Notes under the pieces: model-generated
Seen by the model: only the letters and a program-made list of their open reading frames with translations
Databases searched by the model: none
Told to the model about the DNA's origin: nothing
Translations under genes and position numbers: made by a program
Assembly: GCF_001613165.1 (NCBI RefSeq)
Contig: NZ_BDBV01000006.1
Coordinates: forward strand, 62,001-126,000
Reading direction: 5' to 3'
Origin: Nocardia mexicana NBRC 108244
Lineage (GTDB): Bacteria; Actinomycetota; Actinomycetes; Mycobacteriales; Mycobacteriaceae
Length of the DNA: 64,000 nucleotides
Part shown: positions 40,901-49,518 of the stretch, in pieces
How positions within the stretch are numbered: position 1 is the first letter of the stretch
Layout: each line of letters begins with the position of its first letter

Positions 40901-41557
40901 CTGCACCGTCGCCGCGCGCCGCGCCACCTCGGCCTGCCGGCCCAGCGGCTTGAGCTGGCGGCGCAGCTCGGTGGTGAGGTCGGTCAGGCGCGCCAGGTTG
41001 GCCTGCATGGCCTCCAGCTTGCGCACCGCCTTCTCCTTGCGCTTGCGGTGCTTGAGCACGCCCGCGGCCTCTTCGATGAAGGCGCGGCGGTCCTCGGGAC
41101 GCGATTCCAGGATGGCCGAGAGCTGGCCCTGTCCGACGATCACGTGCATTTCCCGGCCGATGCCGGAGTCCGACAGCAGTTCCTGCACGTCCATCAGGCG
41201 GCAGGAGTTCCCGTTGATCTCGTATTCACCGGCGCCGTCACGGAACATGCGCCTGGTGATCGACACCTCGGAGTAGTCGATGGGCAGCGCGCCGTCGGAG
41301 TTGTCGATGGTCAGCGTGACCTCGGCGCGGCCCAGCGGCGCGCGGCCGGCGGTGCCGGCGAAGATGACGTCCTGCATCTTGCCGCCGCGCAGTGCCTTGG
41401 CGCCCTGCTCACCCATCACCCAGGTGAGCGCATCGACGACGTTCGACTTGCCCGAGCCGTTCGGCCCCACCACGCAGGTGATGCCCGGCTCGAAGCGCAG
41501 GGTCGTCGCGGACGCGAAGGACTTGAACCCCTTCAGCGTCAGACTCTTCAGGTGCAC
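37940..41557 (-). CDS. smc: Chromosome segregation protein SMC
   Basis: A 1205-residue condensin ATPase that folds back on itself to hold DNA loops, with ScpA and ScpB. Visible: [15 protein letters not shown] start, Walker [10 protein letters not shown] at about 32-40, long coiled coils, a hinge at roughly 500-680 ([32 protein letters not shown]), the ABC signature [14 protein letters not shown] near 1105, and Walker [14 protein letters not shown] near 1130. Length is normal. In mycobacteria it lies close to ftsY; here about 11 kb of accessory genes intervene. Confidence 0.97.
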   Translation of the reverse strand: MHLKSLTLKGFKSFASATTLRFEPGITCVVGPNGSGKSNVVDALTWVMGEQGAKALRGGKMQDVIFAGTAGRAPLGRAEVTLTIDNSDGALPIDYSEVSITRRMFRDGAGEYEINGNSCRLMDVQELLSDSGIGREMHVIVGQGQLSAILESRPEDRRAFIEEAAGVLKHRKRKEKAVRKLEAMQANLARLTDLTTELRRQLKPLGRQAEVARRAATVQSELRDARLRLAADDLVTRRRELESQQSKESYAREQQINVQAELDAANAALAQQEFELSRLTPSAEAAAQTWFQLSALVERVNATIRIARDRARNLTIEQPTGTGRDPEQLEAEAARVEAEEAELQAAVEVAAETLESAREQLHEREQAAKAAEQAHLAAVRAIADRREGLARLSGQVDTLRHRAQSADTEIARLSEALAEARRRGEGAEAEFESVQSELSELDAGEESLDTAYEHAAEALEQAERRVTELRESDREASKKVASLTARIEALTMGLARRDGGAWLLEHHAEGLLGPLSAMLQVHSGFEAAVAAALGPLADAVAAEAGGPAHSALRALKEADGGRAAVVYGGAAGSLGDGGNRGPLPGSARRLSEVVDAPEAMRGAIAALTAGTVVVDDLAAAAEVLAVQPDLRIVTRDGDLTGTGWLLGGSDRAPSQLEIQADIDAAKAELASWQRHAEEFEAALSGAEAEQTDRKGAADQALLALHESDQALVSIYDRLGRLGETARTAQSECERLQAQRADAETARDENLEKLAELEDRLRHVESEQSELDSDDGAGTETAGEEREEAAAALAEARAMEVEARLAVRTAEERAESVRGKADSLRRAARAERESRARAERAQAARRRAAEVAAVVAESAERVAAELETVVAEASSRRDELVRRRTDCAAQVDQTKERTRALTTQLTQLTDAVHRDEVARAEAALRIEQLEETISEQFGLALDDLIAEYGPDVPMPPTPLELQEYEQAKERGEAVSPPQPMPFDRATQQRRAKRAEKDLTTLGKVNPLALEEFAALEERYNFLSTQLEDVKKARQDLLDVVSEVDARILQVFTEAWEDVEQEFVGVFAKLFPGGEGRLVLTDPSDMLTTGIEVEARPPGKKVKRLSLLSGGEKSLTAVALLVAIFRARPSPFYVMDEVEAALDDTNLRRLIGLFEQLREKSQLIVITHQKPTMEVADALYGVSMRGDGITQVISQRMRGENLVGASN

Positions 41558-41673
41558 AGCACGCCAATCTACCCGCTACCCGCAGATAGCCCCGCGTACG
41601 CCAGCCCCCGAATGTTCCCCGCCCGGTTGCCCACCCCCACTTTCCACGCACCCCGCATCCATTCTCGCACCCC

Positions 41674-41832
41674 TTACAGCTGCTGTAGGGAGTGCGTGAG
41701 CACGCCAGGGGCACGTGAATCGGATGTGCGCCCCCACCGGTGGGTGTCGGCCCACATGACGATCGACCCGAGCAGCAGGCCCGCCGTCCCCGCGGCGATG
41801 TGCGCGGCGAGCAGCAGGCCGTACGCGGTCAT
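41674..41832 (-). CDS. 52-residue membrane peptide coupled to the DUF1707 gene
   Basis: The DUF1707 stop overlaps this frame's ATG (TAATG), so it is likely translated by re-initiation. It encodes one membrane helix (YGLLLAAHIAAGTAGLLLGSIVMW) and a short basic tail ending HSLQQL. The helix resembles the first segment of DUF2306-type membrane proteins, so it may be a truncated gene. The true status cannot be decided from sequence alone. Confidence 0.5.
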   Translation of the reverse strand: MTAYGLLLAAHIAAGTAGLLLGSIVMWADTHRWGRTSDSRAPGVLTHSLQQL

Positions 41833-42272
41833 TACCGGTCCAGTCCCAGGGACCGGCAGCCGCGCGACTCCCAGCCGGTGAGGACGCGAAAGACCAGGAC
41901 CGCGCCCCACGGACCGATCACCCAGATCGGCCAGGGATAGGTGAATTCGCCCGCGCCGAGCGAGATCGCGGCCCAGATTGCCAGGCACAGCACGCTGACG
42001 CCCAGCCAGGCGCTGCCCTCGATGCGCTGCCAGATCGGGAAGCGGACCGGCACCACCGGCGCTTTCGGTTGCGCGGCCCGCTGTTTGGGCAATTTGGGCA
42101 GATCAGACAGCACCAGCTTCAGATCGTCCCGCGTGGTGGTGGCGTAGACCTGCGCCACGCGCTGGTCGTATTCGGCGAGATCGAGGCGGCCCTCGCTCAG
42201 ATGCCGGGCCAGCAGTTCGGCCACCTGCTGGCGCTCGGCGTCGGAGGCGCGGGTCCCGGTCGCGATATCCAT
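41832..42272 (-). CDS. DUF1707 membrane protein
   Basis: A 146-residue protein. Residues 7-57 match DUF1707 (RASDAERQQVAELLARHLSEGRLDLAEYDQRV, then ATTTRDDLKLVLSDLP), a small helical domain related to SHOCT. Two membrane segments follow (about 90-106 and 113-131). Such proteins are frequent and uncharacterised in actinobacteria. It precedes a coupled 52-residue membrane peptide and is divergent from the acyl-CoA dehydrogenase pair. Confidence 0.85.
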   Translation of the reverse strand: MDIATGTRASDAERQQVAELLARHLSEGRLDLAEYDQRVAQVYATTTRDDLKLVLSDLPKLPKQRAAQPKAPVVPVRFPIWQRIEGSAWLGVSVLCLAIWAAISLGAGEFTYPWPIWVIGPWGAVLVFRVLTGWESRGCRSLGLDR

Positions 42273-42301
42273 GGTCGGTGTTCCTTATCGAAGAGTCCTA
42301 T

Positions 42302-42463
42302 ATTCCAAAGTGGAATGTAGCCATATTCCTCCCTCCACAGTGGAATGTCAAGAGCTGGGCCCCGACGTTCGCCCGGCGGCAGGGAAATCACCCAGGCGAG
42401 ACGGGGAACCATCCGGACGCCGGGATCCGACCCATCCGCCGTCCCGGCGAACGCCGGGATCCG
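42302..42463. promoter_or_regulatory. Palindromes and a hairpin repeat before the acyl-CoA dehydrogenase genes
   Basis: TTCCAAAGTGGAA at 42303-42315 and TCCACAGTGGA at 42334-42344 are palindromes about 30 bases apart, each followed by ATGT, likely sites for one regulator. Downstream, ACGCCGGGATCCG occurs at 42417-42429 and 42451-42463; the second copy is the 3' arm of a hairpin with arms TCCCGGC and GCCGGGA around GAAC (42442-42459). The stem is the same as in arrays A and C. This gap serves the divergent DUF1707 and dehydrogenase genes. Confidence 0.5.
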
Positions 42464-42545
42464 CGCCCATAAGTTAACGACCATTTGCGTTCCTGTGCGA
42501 GGAAATGAGAAGGTAGAGCTCCGTTTATCGCACAAGGAGTTCTTC

Positions 42546-43775
42546 GTGGATCTGGACTGGTCGCCCGCCGATCTCGCGTTTCGCGACGAGGTTCGGCGTT
42601 TTCTGGACGAGCACCTCACCCCCGAGCTTCGGCGCGCCGGGCAGCTCGCCACCAGCGTCTACCCGGATCACGAGGCCAGCATGCGGTGGCAGCACATCCT
42701 GCACGAGCGTGGCTGGGCCGCCCCCGCCTGGCCGGTGGAGCACGGCGGCTGCGACTGGAGCCTGACGCAGCACTACATCTTCGACCGAGAGTCGATGCTG
42801 GCCGGTGCGCCGGCGCTGTCGCCCATGGGAATCCGGATGGTGGCGCACGCGATCGTCGCGTTCGGCACCGAGGAACAGAAGTCCTACTTCCTGCCGCGCA
42901 TCCTCACCGGCGAGGTATTCTTCTGCCAGGGTTACTCGGAGCCCGAGGCGGGCTCGGATCTGGCGTCGCTGACCATGGCGGCCGTCGACGACGGCGACGA
43001 CCTGGTATGCACCGGCTCCAAGATCTGGACCACCCACGCCACCGAGGCGAACTGGATCTTCTGCCTGGTGCGCACCTCCAAGCTGGAGCGCAAGCAGCAG
43101 GGCATCACGTTCGTGCTGATCGATATGAACACCCCCGGCATCGAGGTCCGCCCGCTGGTGATGACCTCCGGCGAGCAGGTGCAGAACCAGGTCTTCTTCG
43201 ACCAGGTGCGGGTGCCGAAGGCCAATGTGCTCGGCCGCATCGACGACGGCTGGACCGTCGCGAAGTATCTGCTCAACTTCGAACGCGGCGGCGCCCTCGC
43301 ACCCATGCTGCAGGTGCTGGCGGAATCGCTTGCCGAACAGGCGGTCTCGCAGCCCGGTCCGAACGGCGGTGCGCTGCTGGACGATCCGGCGTTCGCGGCC
43401 AAGCTCGCGGATGCCCGGATCCGCGCCGACGTCCTGGAAATCCTGGAATTCCGTACCGTAGCCGCGATTTCGCAGGGAAAGAATCCCGGTCCGGCGGCCT
43501 CGACGCTGAAGATCCTCGGCACCGAATTGAGCCAGCAGCTCACGGAGCTGGCGCTGGAGGCGGCGGGCCCGCGCGGCCGCGCCTACCAGCCGCACGCCGC
43601 CATGCCCGGCGGCCCGGTGGTCGACTTCACGGTCCCCGCGGACGACTACGTCAGCGGCGACGAGTGGCAGGCGGTCGCGCCGCTGCGCTACTTCAACGAC
43701 CGCGCCGGTTCGATCTACGCCGGCAGCAACGAAATTCAACGCAACATCATCGCCAAGGCAACCCTGGGACTGTAG
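42546..43775 (+). CDS. Acyl-CoA dehydrogenase, subunit 1
   Basis: A 409-residue FAD-dependent acyl-CoA dehydrogenase of the FadE type. The FAD site CQGYSEPEAGSDLASL is near 126-141, and KIWTTHATEANWIFCLVRT near 160. The C-terminal IYAGSNEIQRNIIAKATLGL is typical. GTG 42546 with AAGGAG upstream is the start. The second dehydrogenase starts three bases after its stop. Such adjacent, unequal pairs form alpha2-beta2 enzymes acting on steroid side chains or branched acyl-CoAs in mycobacteria; the substrate here is unknown. Confidence 0.93.
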   Translation: MDLDWSPADLAFRDEVRRFLDEHLTPELRRAGQLATSVYPDHEASMRWQHILHERGWAAPAWPVEHGGCDWSLTQHYIFDRESMLAGAPALSPMGIRMVAHAIVAFGTEEQKSYFLPRILTGEVFFCQGYSEPEAGSDLASLTMAAVDDGDDLVCTGSKIWTTHATEANWIFCLVRTSKLERKQQGITFVLIDMNTPGIEVRPLVMTSGEQVQNQVFFDQVRVPKANVLGRIDDGWTVAKYLLNFERGGALAPMLQVLAESLAEQAVSQPGPNGGALLDDPAFAAKLADARIRADVLEILEFRTVAAISQGKNPGPAASTLKILGTELSQQLTELALEAAGPRGRAYQPHAAMPGGPVVDFTVPADDYVSGDEWQAVAPLRYFNDRAGSIYAGSNEIQRNIIAKATLGL

Positions 43776-43777
43776 AG

Positions 43778-44899
43778 ATGGACTTCGAATTCACCGCCGA
43801 ACAGCAACTGCTCCGCGATACGGTCACCGAGTTCCTGGCGGCCCGCTACGACCTCGAGAAGAGCCGCGCCGCCGCGCGCACCGGGCCGGGCTGGCAGCCG
43901 GAGATCTGGCGCGCCTTCGCCGAGGAGGTCGGCATCCTCGGCGCCAGCCTGCCCGAGAGCGCGGGCGGTTTCGGCGGCGGGGCCGTCGAGACGATGCTCA
44001 TCGCCGAGACATTGGGCGGGGCGCTGGTGATCGAGCCGTATGTGGACACCGTGGTGCTGAGCGGCGGTCTGCTGCGCAGGGCCGGTGGTGAGCGGGCCGG
44101 AGAGCTGTTGCGCGGCATCGTCTCCGGTGACGTGATCACCGCTCTGGCTGCGCTGGAGGCGGATTCGGGCTACGACGTGCGCAAGGTGTCCACTACCGCA
44201 CGGCGCGACGGGGATTCGTGGATCCTCGACGGCGCGAAGACGATGGTGACGAGCGCACCGCTGGCGACGCACCTGCTGGTCACCGCGCGGACCCCGGACG
44301 CCGACGGCGTGTCGCTGTTCGTGGTGAGCGCCGATGCCCCCGGCCTCACCCAGCATCCCTACCGCACCATCGACGAGCGCCGCGCCGCCGATGTGACACT
44401 CGAGGGCGTGCGGGCCGATGCGCTGCTGGGAACCGAAGGGGGCGCGGGCGATTCGCTCGACACCGCCGTGGACGAGGCGATCTCGGCGATCTCGGCCGAA
44501 GCGGTCGGCGGGATGCGCAAGGTGCTGGCAGATACGGTCTCCTACGCCAAGCAGCGTCAGCAGTTCGGCGTGCCGATCGCCTCGTTCCAGGTGCTGCAGC
44601 ACCGCATGGTCGACATGCACCTGGAGCTCGAACAGGCCGTCGCCGCAACGTATCTCATCACCTTGAAGCTGGACGCCGATCCGGCCGAGCGCGCCCGGGC
44701 GGCCGCCGCGGCCAAGGCGACCATCGGCCGCGCCGCCCGCTTCATCGGCCAGCACGCGGTCCAGCTGCACGGCGCGATGGGCATGACCGAGGAGCTGGCC
44801 ATCGGCCACTTCTTCAAGCGCCTCACCGCAATCCAGCACGAGTGGGGTTCGCCCGACCACCACACCGCCCGCTACGCGGCCCTCACCCGCCCGAACTAG
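43778..44899 (+). CDS. Acyl-CoA dehydrogenase, subunit 2
   Basis: A 373-residue acyl-CoA dehydrogenase, smaller than its partner. It has MDFEFTAEQQLLRDTVTEFL at the start and KQRQQFGVPIASFQVLQHRMVDM near 263. GAMGMTEELAIGHFFKRL lies near 334. The FAD-contact region (ALAALEADSGYDV) is degenerate, and no catalytic glutamate is obvious. This is the pattern of the second subunit in heterodimeric FadE enzymes. Three bases separate it from subunit 1. Array C starts ten bases after its stop. Confidence 0.92.
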   Translation: MDFEFTAEQQLLRDTVTEFLAARYDLEKSRAAARTGPGWQPEIWRAFAEEVGILGASLPESAGGFGGGAVETMLIAETLGGALVIEPYVDTVVLSGGLLRRAGGERAGELLRGIVSGDVITALAALEADSGYDVRKVSTTARRDGDSWILDGAKTMVTSAPLATHLLVTARTPDADGVSLFVVSADAPGLTQHPYRTIDERRAADVTLEGVRADALLGTEGGAGDSLDTAVDEAISAISAEAVGGMRKVLADTVSYAKQRQQFGVPIASFQVLQHRMVDMHLELEQAVAATYLITLKLDADPAERARAAAAAKATIGRAARFIGQHAVQLHGAMGMTEELAIGHFFKRLTAIQHEWGSPDHHTARYAALTRPN

Positions 44900-44907
44900 G
44901 CACCACG

Positions 44908-45090
44908 GTCCCGGCCAAAAGCGTGCCGGGACAACAGAGGAAGCACGCCGAGACAACTGAGGGAAGCACGCCCGGACAACTGAGGGAAGCACGCCCGGAC
45001 GACAGAGGGAAGCACGCCCGGACGACAGAGGGAAGCACGCCGGGACAACTGTCGGAAGCACGCCGGGACAACAGAGGGAAGCACGCCGCA
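44908..45090 (+). repeat. Hairpin-seeded tandem array C
   Basis: The 23-base hairpin is at 44909-44931 (arms TCCCGGC and GCCGGGA, loop CAAAAGCGT); an outer G-C pair at 44908/44932 extends it. Its 3' arm begins unit 1 (44921-44942), followed by six 23-base units (44943-44965, 44966-44988, 44989-45011, 45012-45034, 45035-45057, 45058-45080) and a partial one. Units start GCACGCC and end GAGGGAA. It lies between the stop of subunit 2 and the convergent ectD gene. From 45091 to the ectD stop (45267) nothing else is seen. Confidence 0.9.
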
Positions 45091-45266
45091 GGGGATGAAC
45101 TGGGCGCGCCGCAGCAAGTACATACACAACGTGGCGCCGCTCGCTTCATTGAAGCGGGCGGCGCCTCGTTTCGGTGTGCGGCCGCTGGTGTGATGCGCTC
45201 GCTCGGCGGCCGCATTCCGATTCCGCGCCGCGCACAACCGAATCCGGCGTGCGCGGCGCGGTGTTT

Positions 45267-46148
45267 CTACCGGACGGGCTCGAAGTCCCGGCTGGCGATG
45301 TACGTCGGCCGGGCATCCCCGGCGGCGTACGGCTCCTGCAAGGTGTTCTCGACACTGTTGAACACCACGAAGATGTTCGAGCGCGGGAACGGGGTGATGT
45401 TGTTGGACGATCCGTGCATGATGTTCGAATCGAACAGCAACGCCGACCCCTGCGGGCCGGTGAACTGCGCGATGCCGTGCTTATTGGCCATAGTGGCGAT
45501 TTCGGCGTGCGCGGGCACGCCGAACTCCTGCTCCTTCAACGACTCCCGATAATGCTCGGAAGGTGTCTCGCCCTGACACGGCACGAACGTGTTCTGCGAG
45601 CCGGGCATCACCATGAGGCTGCCGTTGAACGAATAATTCTCGGTCAGTGCGATCGACAGGCTGACCGCACGCGGAGCCGGCATACCGTCCTCCGCGTGCC
45701 AGGTCTCGAAATCCGAATGCCAGTAGAACCCGGCACCCTCGAAGCCCGGCATGTAGTTGACCCGGCTCTGGTGAATGTACACCTCGGAGCCGAGAACCTG
45801 CCGGGCCAGCCCGACCACACGTTCGTCCCGGATGAGTTCCGCAACCGCCCTGCTGATCTTGTGCACCTCGAAGATCGAACGCACTCGGTTCGATTTCTTC
45901 TCGATGATCACGCGCTCGTCCAGGCGCAGTTCGGGATTGGAGGCCAGCCGATCGATCTCGATGGAGAAGTCAGCCACCTCCTCCGGCGAGAGTAGCTGAT
46001 CAATGATCGCGTACCCGTCGGCGTCGAAGTTCGCCAATTCTGGCGAGGTGATCCGGCCCCACACGGTCGGATCGTTTCGTTCGATCGGCGGCACCTCGGT
46101 CAGAGTACGGGTGCGGTAGCGATCGATTCGACTGTCGGCCAACGTCAT
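45267..46148 (-). CDS. ectD: Ectoine hydroxylase
   Basis: Converts ectoine to 5-hydroxyectoine using Fe(II), O2 and 2-oxoglutarate. The 293-residue protein has the iron ligands His144 and Asp146 in FYWHSDFETW and His245 in NIMHGSSNN, matching the canonical spacing. The EctD signature FYWHSDFETWHAEDG is intact. It is the last gene of ectABCD, 19 bases after the ectC stop. Size is normal. The product protects proteins and membranes under salt or heat stress. Confidence 0.96.
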   Translation of the reverse strand: MTLADSRIDRYRTRTLTEVPPIERNDPTVWGRITSPELANFDADGYAIIDQLLSPEEVADFSIEIDRLASNPELRLDERVIIEKKSNRVRSIFEVHKISRAVAELIRDERVVGLARQVLGSEVYIHQSRVNYMPGFEGAGFYWHSDFETWHAEDGMPAPRAVSLSIALTENYSFNGSLMVMPGSQNTFVPCQGETPSEHYRESLKEQEFGVPAHAEIATMANKHGIAQFTGPQGSALLFDSNIMHGSSNNITPFPRSNIFVVFNSVENTLQEPYAAGDARPTYIASRDFEPVR

Positions 46149-46167
46149 CGCGGTGTTGTCCTCCTAC

Positions 46168-46560
46168 CTACTCGGTAACGGCGACCAACGGGTAGACGCC
46201 GTTCTCGTCATGCACCTCCTGGCCTGTTACCGGCGGGTTGAACACACACAGCATCCGCATCTGGGTGCGGGTTTCGATTCGATGGCGCTCATGCCCGTCC
46301 AGCAGATACATCGAGCCAGGCCCCAATTCGTAGCTGACACCGTTGTCGAGATCGGTGAGGGTGCCTTCGCCCTCGACCAGCCACACCGCTTCGACGTGGT
46401 TGGCGTAGTGGAACTCGTGTGTGGTGCCCGCTTGAATCGTGGTCTCGTGGAAGGAGAAACCGACCCCGTCACCGCCGAGAATGATCCGTTTGCTGCGCCA
46501 ACCGGCGTCGGAAACGTCTCGGTCGGTGCCGGTGATCTCGGCGGTGGTCCGCACGATCAT
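46168..46560 (-). CDS. ectC: L-ectoine synthase
   Basis: A 130-residue cupin that closes the ring of N-gamma-acetyl-diaminobutyrate to give ectoine. Family residues visible: MIVRTTAEITGTDRDV, GFSFHETTIQAGTTHEFHY with the metal-binding region, EAVWLVEGEGTLTDLD and LDGHERHRI near 88-96. The start is three bases after the ectB stop. Length matches other EctC proteins. Confidence 0.96.
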   Translation of the reverse strand: MIVRTTAEITGTDRDVSDAGWRSKRIILGGDGVGFSFHETTIQAGTTHEFHYANHVEAVWLVEGEGTLTDLDNGVSYELGPGSMYLLDGHERHRIETRTQMRMLCVFNPPVTGQEVHDENGVYPLVAVTE

Positions 46561-46563
46561 TGG

Positions 46564-47829
46564 TCAGTTACCTCCTCGTGCCATGCCGACCGCGTTGCCC
46601 AGAATGCTCAGGCCGTGGTCGAGCTCGTCTTCGGTGATGGTGAGCGGCGGCAGCAGCTTCACCACCTCATCCTCCGCGCCGGAGGTCTCGACGAGCAACC
46701 CCTGTTCGAAGGCGATTCGGCTGACCTTGTTCGCCTCCGACGGCTCGTCGAACACCAGTCCGTGGACCATGCCCCGGCCGCGCGTGGACACACCCTCATA
46801 CGTATCAGACAACGCACTGAAAGATCGATGGATTCGCGCGCCGTTCGCCGCGGTGGCCTCCTCCAGCCGCGTGTCGGACCAGAAGTGCTCCAGCGCCGCG
46901 GTCGCGGTCACGAAGGCCGGGTTGTTGCCGCGGAAGGTGCCGTTGTGCTCGCCGGGCGCCCACTGGTCCAGCTCACGGCGCATCAGCACCAGCGCCAGCG
47001 GCATGCCGTAGCCACCGATCGACTTCGACAGCGTGACGATGTCCGGCGTGATCCCCGCGATCTCGAAGGAGAAGAACGGGCCGGTGCGGCCGCAGCCCAT
47101 CTGCACGTCGTCGACGATCAGCAGGATGCCGCGCGCGGCGGTGAGCTCGGACAGCCGCTTCAGGAACTCGGCCCGCGCCACGTTGACGCCGCCCTCGCCC
47201 TGCACGGTCTCCACGATCACCGCGGCGGGCTTGTCGACACCCGACGAGCCGTCGTCGAGCATCTTCTCCATCCAGGCCAGCTCGTCGGAGCCGTCCAGGT
47301 AGCCGTCGTAGGGCATCGGGTTCACGTGCACCAGCGGCACGCCCGCGCCCGCGCGCTTGGCGGCGTTGCCGGTGACCGACAGCGCGCCCAGCGTCATGCC
47401 GTGGAACGCGTTGGTGAAGTTGAGGATCGTGGTGCGGCCGGTGATCTTGCGAGCCAGCTTCAGCGCGGCCTCGACCGCATTGGCGCCGGTCGGCCCGGGG
47501 AACTGCACCTTGTAATCCAGTCCGCGCGGATCCAGCAGCACGCTGTTGATGGTCTCCAGCAACTGCTGCTTGGCGACGGTGGACATGTCCAGGCCGTGGG
47601 TGATCCCGTCGCGCGAGATGTAGTCGATCAGCGCCTGCTTCAGCACGGGATTGTTGTGGCCGTAGTTCAGCGCCCCGGCACCGGCGAAGAAATCCAGGAA
47701 ATCGCGGCCGCTGGCATCGCGGATCCAGGATCCCTGAGCTGTGTCGAACAGCGTGGGCCAGGACCGGCAGTAGCCGCGCACATTCGATTCGAGCGATTCG
47801 AAAACGGTCATCTCAGCGGTCGTCGTCAT
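46564..47829 (-). CDS. ectB: Diaminobutyrate-2-oxoglutarate aminotransferase
   Basis: A 421-residue PLP enzyme that makes diaminobutyrate from aspartate semialdehyde, the first ectoine step. The class-III aminotransferase pattern is clear: GALNYGHNNPVLKQALIDY near 52, GPTGANAVEAALKLAR near 110, LLIVDDVQMGCGRTGPFFSFE near 226 and the PLP lysine in TLSKSIGGYGMPLALV near 261. It overlaps ectA by four bases (ATGA). Confidence 0.96.
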   Translation of the reverse strand: MTTTAEMTVFESLESNVRGYCRSWPTLFDTAQGSWIRDASGRDFLDFFAGAGALNYGHNNPVLKQALIDYISRDGITHGLDMSTVAKQQLLETINSVLLDPRGLDYKVQFPGPTGANAVEAALKLARKITGRTTILNFTNAFHGMTLGALSVTGNAAKRAGAGVPLVHVNPMPYDGYLDGSDELAWMEKMLDDGSSGVDKPAAVIVETVQGEGGVNVARAEFLKRLSELTAARGILLIVDDVQMGCGRTGPFFSFEIAGITPDIVTLSKSIGGYGMPLALVLMRRELDQWAPGEHNGTFRGNNPAFVTATAALEHFWSDTRLEEATAANGARIHRSFSALSDTYEGVSTRGRGMVHGLVFDEPSEANKVSRIAFEQGLLVETSGAEDEVVKLLPPLTITEDELDHGLSILGNAVGMARGGN

Positions 47830-48338
47830 CGATGATCCTTTCGTGTGGTTTGCGCCACGGAATGCAATGGCGCGATCCGGTACAGGTCCTCTGATTCATG
47901 ACCGTCCGGAAAGTCTTCAGGTTTGAAGAGCGACTCTCGCGTCAGCTCGGCGCCCCGGCGTCGCGCCAGCGCGGCGAACATCGCCAGCGAGGCCGCGTTA
48001 TCCGGGGAAACAGTGGTCTCCAGTGTTGTAACTCCTTGCCCTGCAACGTTGTCGACCAGGCCTTCCAGCATCGCCACCCCGACTCCGCGGCCGCGGAACG
48101 CATGGTCGACGGCCACCTGCCAGACGAACACCGTGTCCGGTGCCTCGGGCCGGAGAAATCCGGTGACGAATCCCGCGATTTCCGAGCCGATTTCGGCAAC
48201 CACGCTGGTTGCTGCGAAATCTCTGCACCACAGCAGATACGCATAGCTCGTATTCGCGTCCAGTACCTGGGAATCGACGGCGATCTGCCACAGCGTCGCC
48301 CCATCGCTGACCTGTGGCGTGCGAATCACCACTGGCAC
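47826..48338 (-). CDS. ectA: Diaminobutyrate acetyltransferase
   Basis: A 170-residue GNAT enzyme that acetylates diaminobutyrate at the gamma-amino group. It has DSQVLDANTSYAYLLWCRDF near residues 20-39, the EctA substrate segment, and the acetyl-CoA loop HAFRGRGVGVAML near 81-93. GTG 48338 with AAAGGAAA upstream gives the normal N-terminus; a longer frame up to 48449 is less likely. It leads ectABCD. The 124-base gap to the histidine-kinase stop holds the likely promoter. Confidence 0.95.
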   Translation of the reverse strand: MPVVIRTPQVSDGATLWQIAVDSQVLDANTSYAYLLWCRDFAATSVVAEIGSEIAGFVTGFLRPEAPDTVFVWQVAVDHAFRGRGVGVAMLEGLVDNVAGQGVTTLETTVSPDNAASLAMFAALARRRGAELTRESLFKPEDFPDGHESEDLYRIAPLHSVAQTTRKDHR

Positions 48339-48462
48339 AGACGTTTCCTTTCGACTTTCGGGTCGGTCGGGAGAAGGGGATCCGAATGGCGTACTCCGCG
48401 TTCGGGTCTGCATCACCCTTTCAGAATTGCGAATGAACTTTGAGGCCACCCGGTCGACTACT

Positions 48463-49518
48463 TTACGGTCGTGTTACAGAAATATGTTCGGTGAATTGCG
48501 TCACGGCAGGTAGCCGGACGATGAACCTCGCACCCCCTCCCGGACTATCCCTACATTCGACCATTCCCCCATGTGCCGCAACGGTTTCCGCAACGAGCGC
48601 CAAGCCGATTCCGGTGCCCGTTCCGCCGCGTCTGCCGCGGCGCACCGTCACGAAACGTTCAAATATGCGCTCCCGATCCGCCGCCGCGACGCCCGGACCG
48701 GAGTCGTCGATTGTGATCCACACCTCAGTCCCCCGATGGTCCACCCCGACCCCGACCACGCCGCCGCCGTGCTTCTCGGCGTTGTCCAGCAAATTCACCA
48801 GCGCACGCTCGAGTTCCAGCTTGCGGCCGGTCACCGTGCCGTCGGCGGACACGGTCAGCAGCTCCGGCGGATAGCGCAGCTCGTCGAGGGTGTGGGTGAG
48901 CAGTTCGCGCACCGACAGCGGTTCGGCGTCGGCGCCGTGCATGCGCGCCTCCGCGCGCGCCAGCGCCAGCAAATCGTCGAGCAACCGGCGCAGATGCTCC
49001 AGTTCGGCCCGGACCAGCACCAACGCCTGCCGCGAGCGCTGCGGCAGTTCGTCTTCGTAGCGGGACATCACCCCCACGCTCGTGGTGAGCGTCGTCAAAG
49101 GCGTTCGCAATTCGTGACTTACGTCACCCACGAGGCGGCGTTCCCGATCGATGCGGCGCTGCAGCGAGTCGACCATGGTGTTGAACGCGTCGACCGTCGG
49201 CGCCAGATCGGGGTCGTCGGTATCGGGCAACCGGGTGCTGAGCTCGCCCGAGGCTATGCGTGCCGCCGTGCCGGTGACCCGCTGCAGCGGGTCCAGCAAA
49301 CGCCGCGTGAACCACAGACCGAACACCGCGCCGATCGCGGTGCCCGCCACCGCGCAGACCGCCAGCGTCACCCAGAAGCCGCGCCCCAGCGCCGACACCG
49401 TCGCCGCCAGCACCGCCGACACCAGGCCCGCGGTCACGGCGAACGCGAAAATGGCTCGGCCGCGCAAACTTTGGCGACTGGGCAGCCGAAAGCGGCTGCG
49501 CTGCTCAGCGTTGAACAT
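48463..49518 (-). CDS. Sensor histidine kinase
   Basis: A 351-residue membrane kinase with two membrane segments (about 21-42 and 48-70) and a very short loop between, so it senses within or near the membrane. A HAMP domain follows (RRLLDPLQRVTGTAARI), then the H box DVSHELRTPL with His135, N box NLLDNAEKHGG, and GTGTGIGLALVAE. Its ATG overlaps the response-regulator stop by 14 bases. The small-loop architecture resembles envelope- or osmo-sensing kinases. It lies directly before ectABCD on the same strand. Confidence 0.93.
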   Translation of the reverse strand: MFNAEQRSRFRLPSRQSLRGRAIFAFAVTAGLVSAVLAATVSALGRGFWVTLAVCAVAGTAIGAVFGLWFTRRLLDPLQRVTGTAARIASGELSTRLPDTDDPDLAPTVDAFNTMVDSLQRRIDRERRLVGDVSHELRTPLTTLTTSVGVMSRYEDELPQRSRQALVLVRAELEHLRRLLDDLLALARAEARMHGADAEPLSVRELLTHTLDELRYPPELLTVSADGTVTGRKLELERALVNLLDNAEKHGGGVVGVGVDHRGTEVWITIDDSGPGVAAADRERIFERFVTVRRGRRGGTGTGIGLALVAETVAAHGGMVECRDSPGGGARFIVRLPAVTQFTEHISVTRP

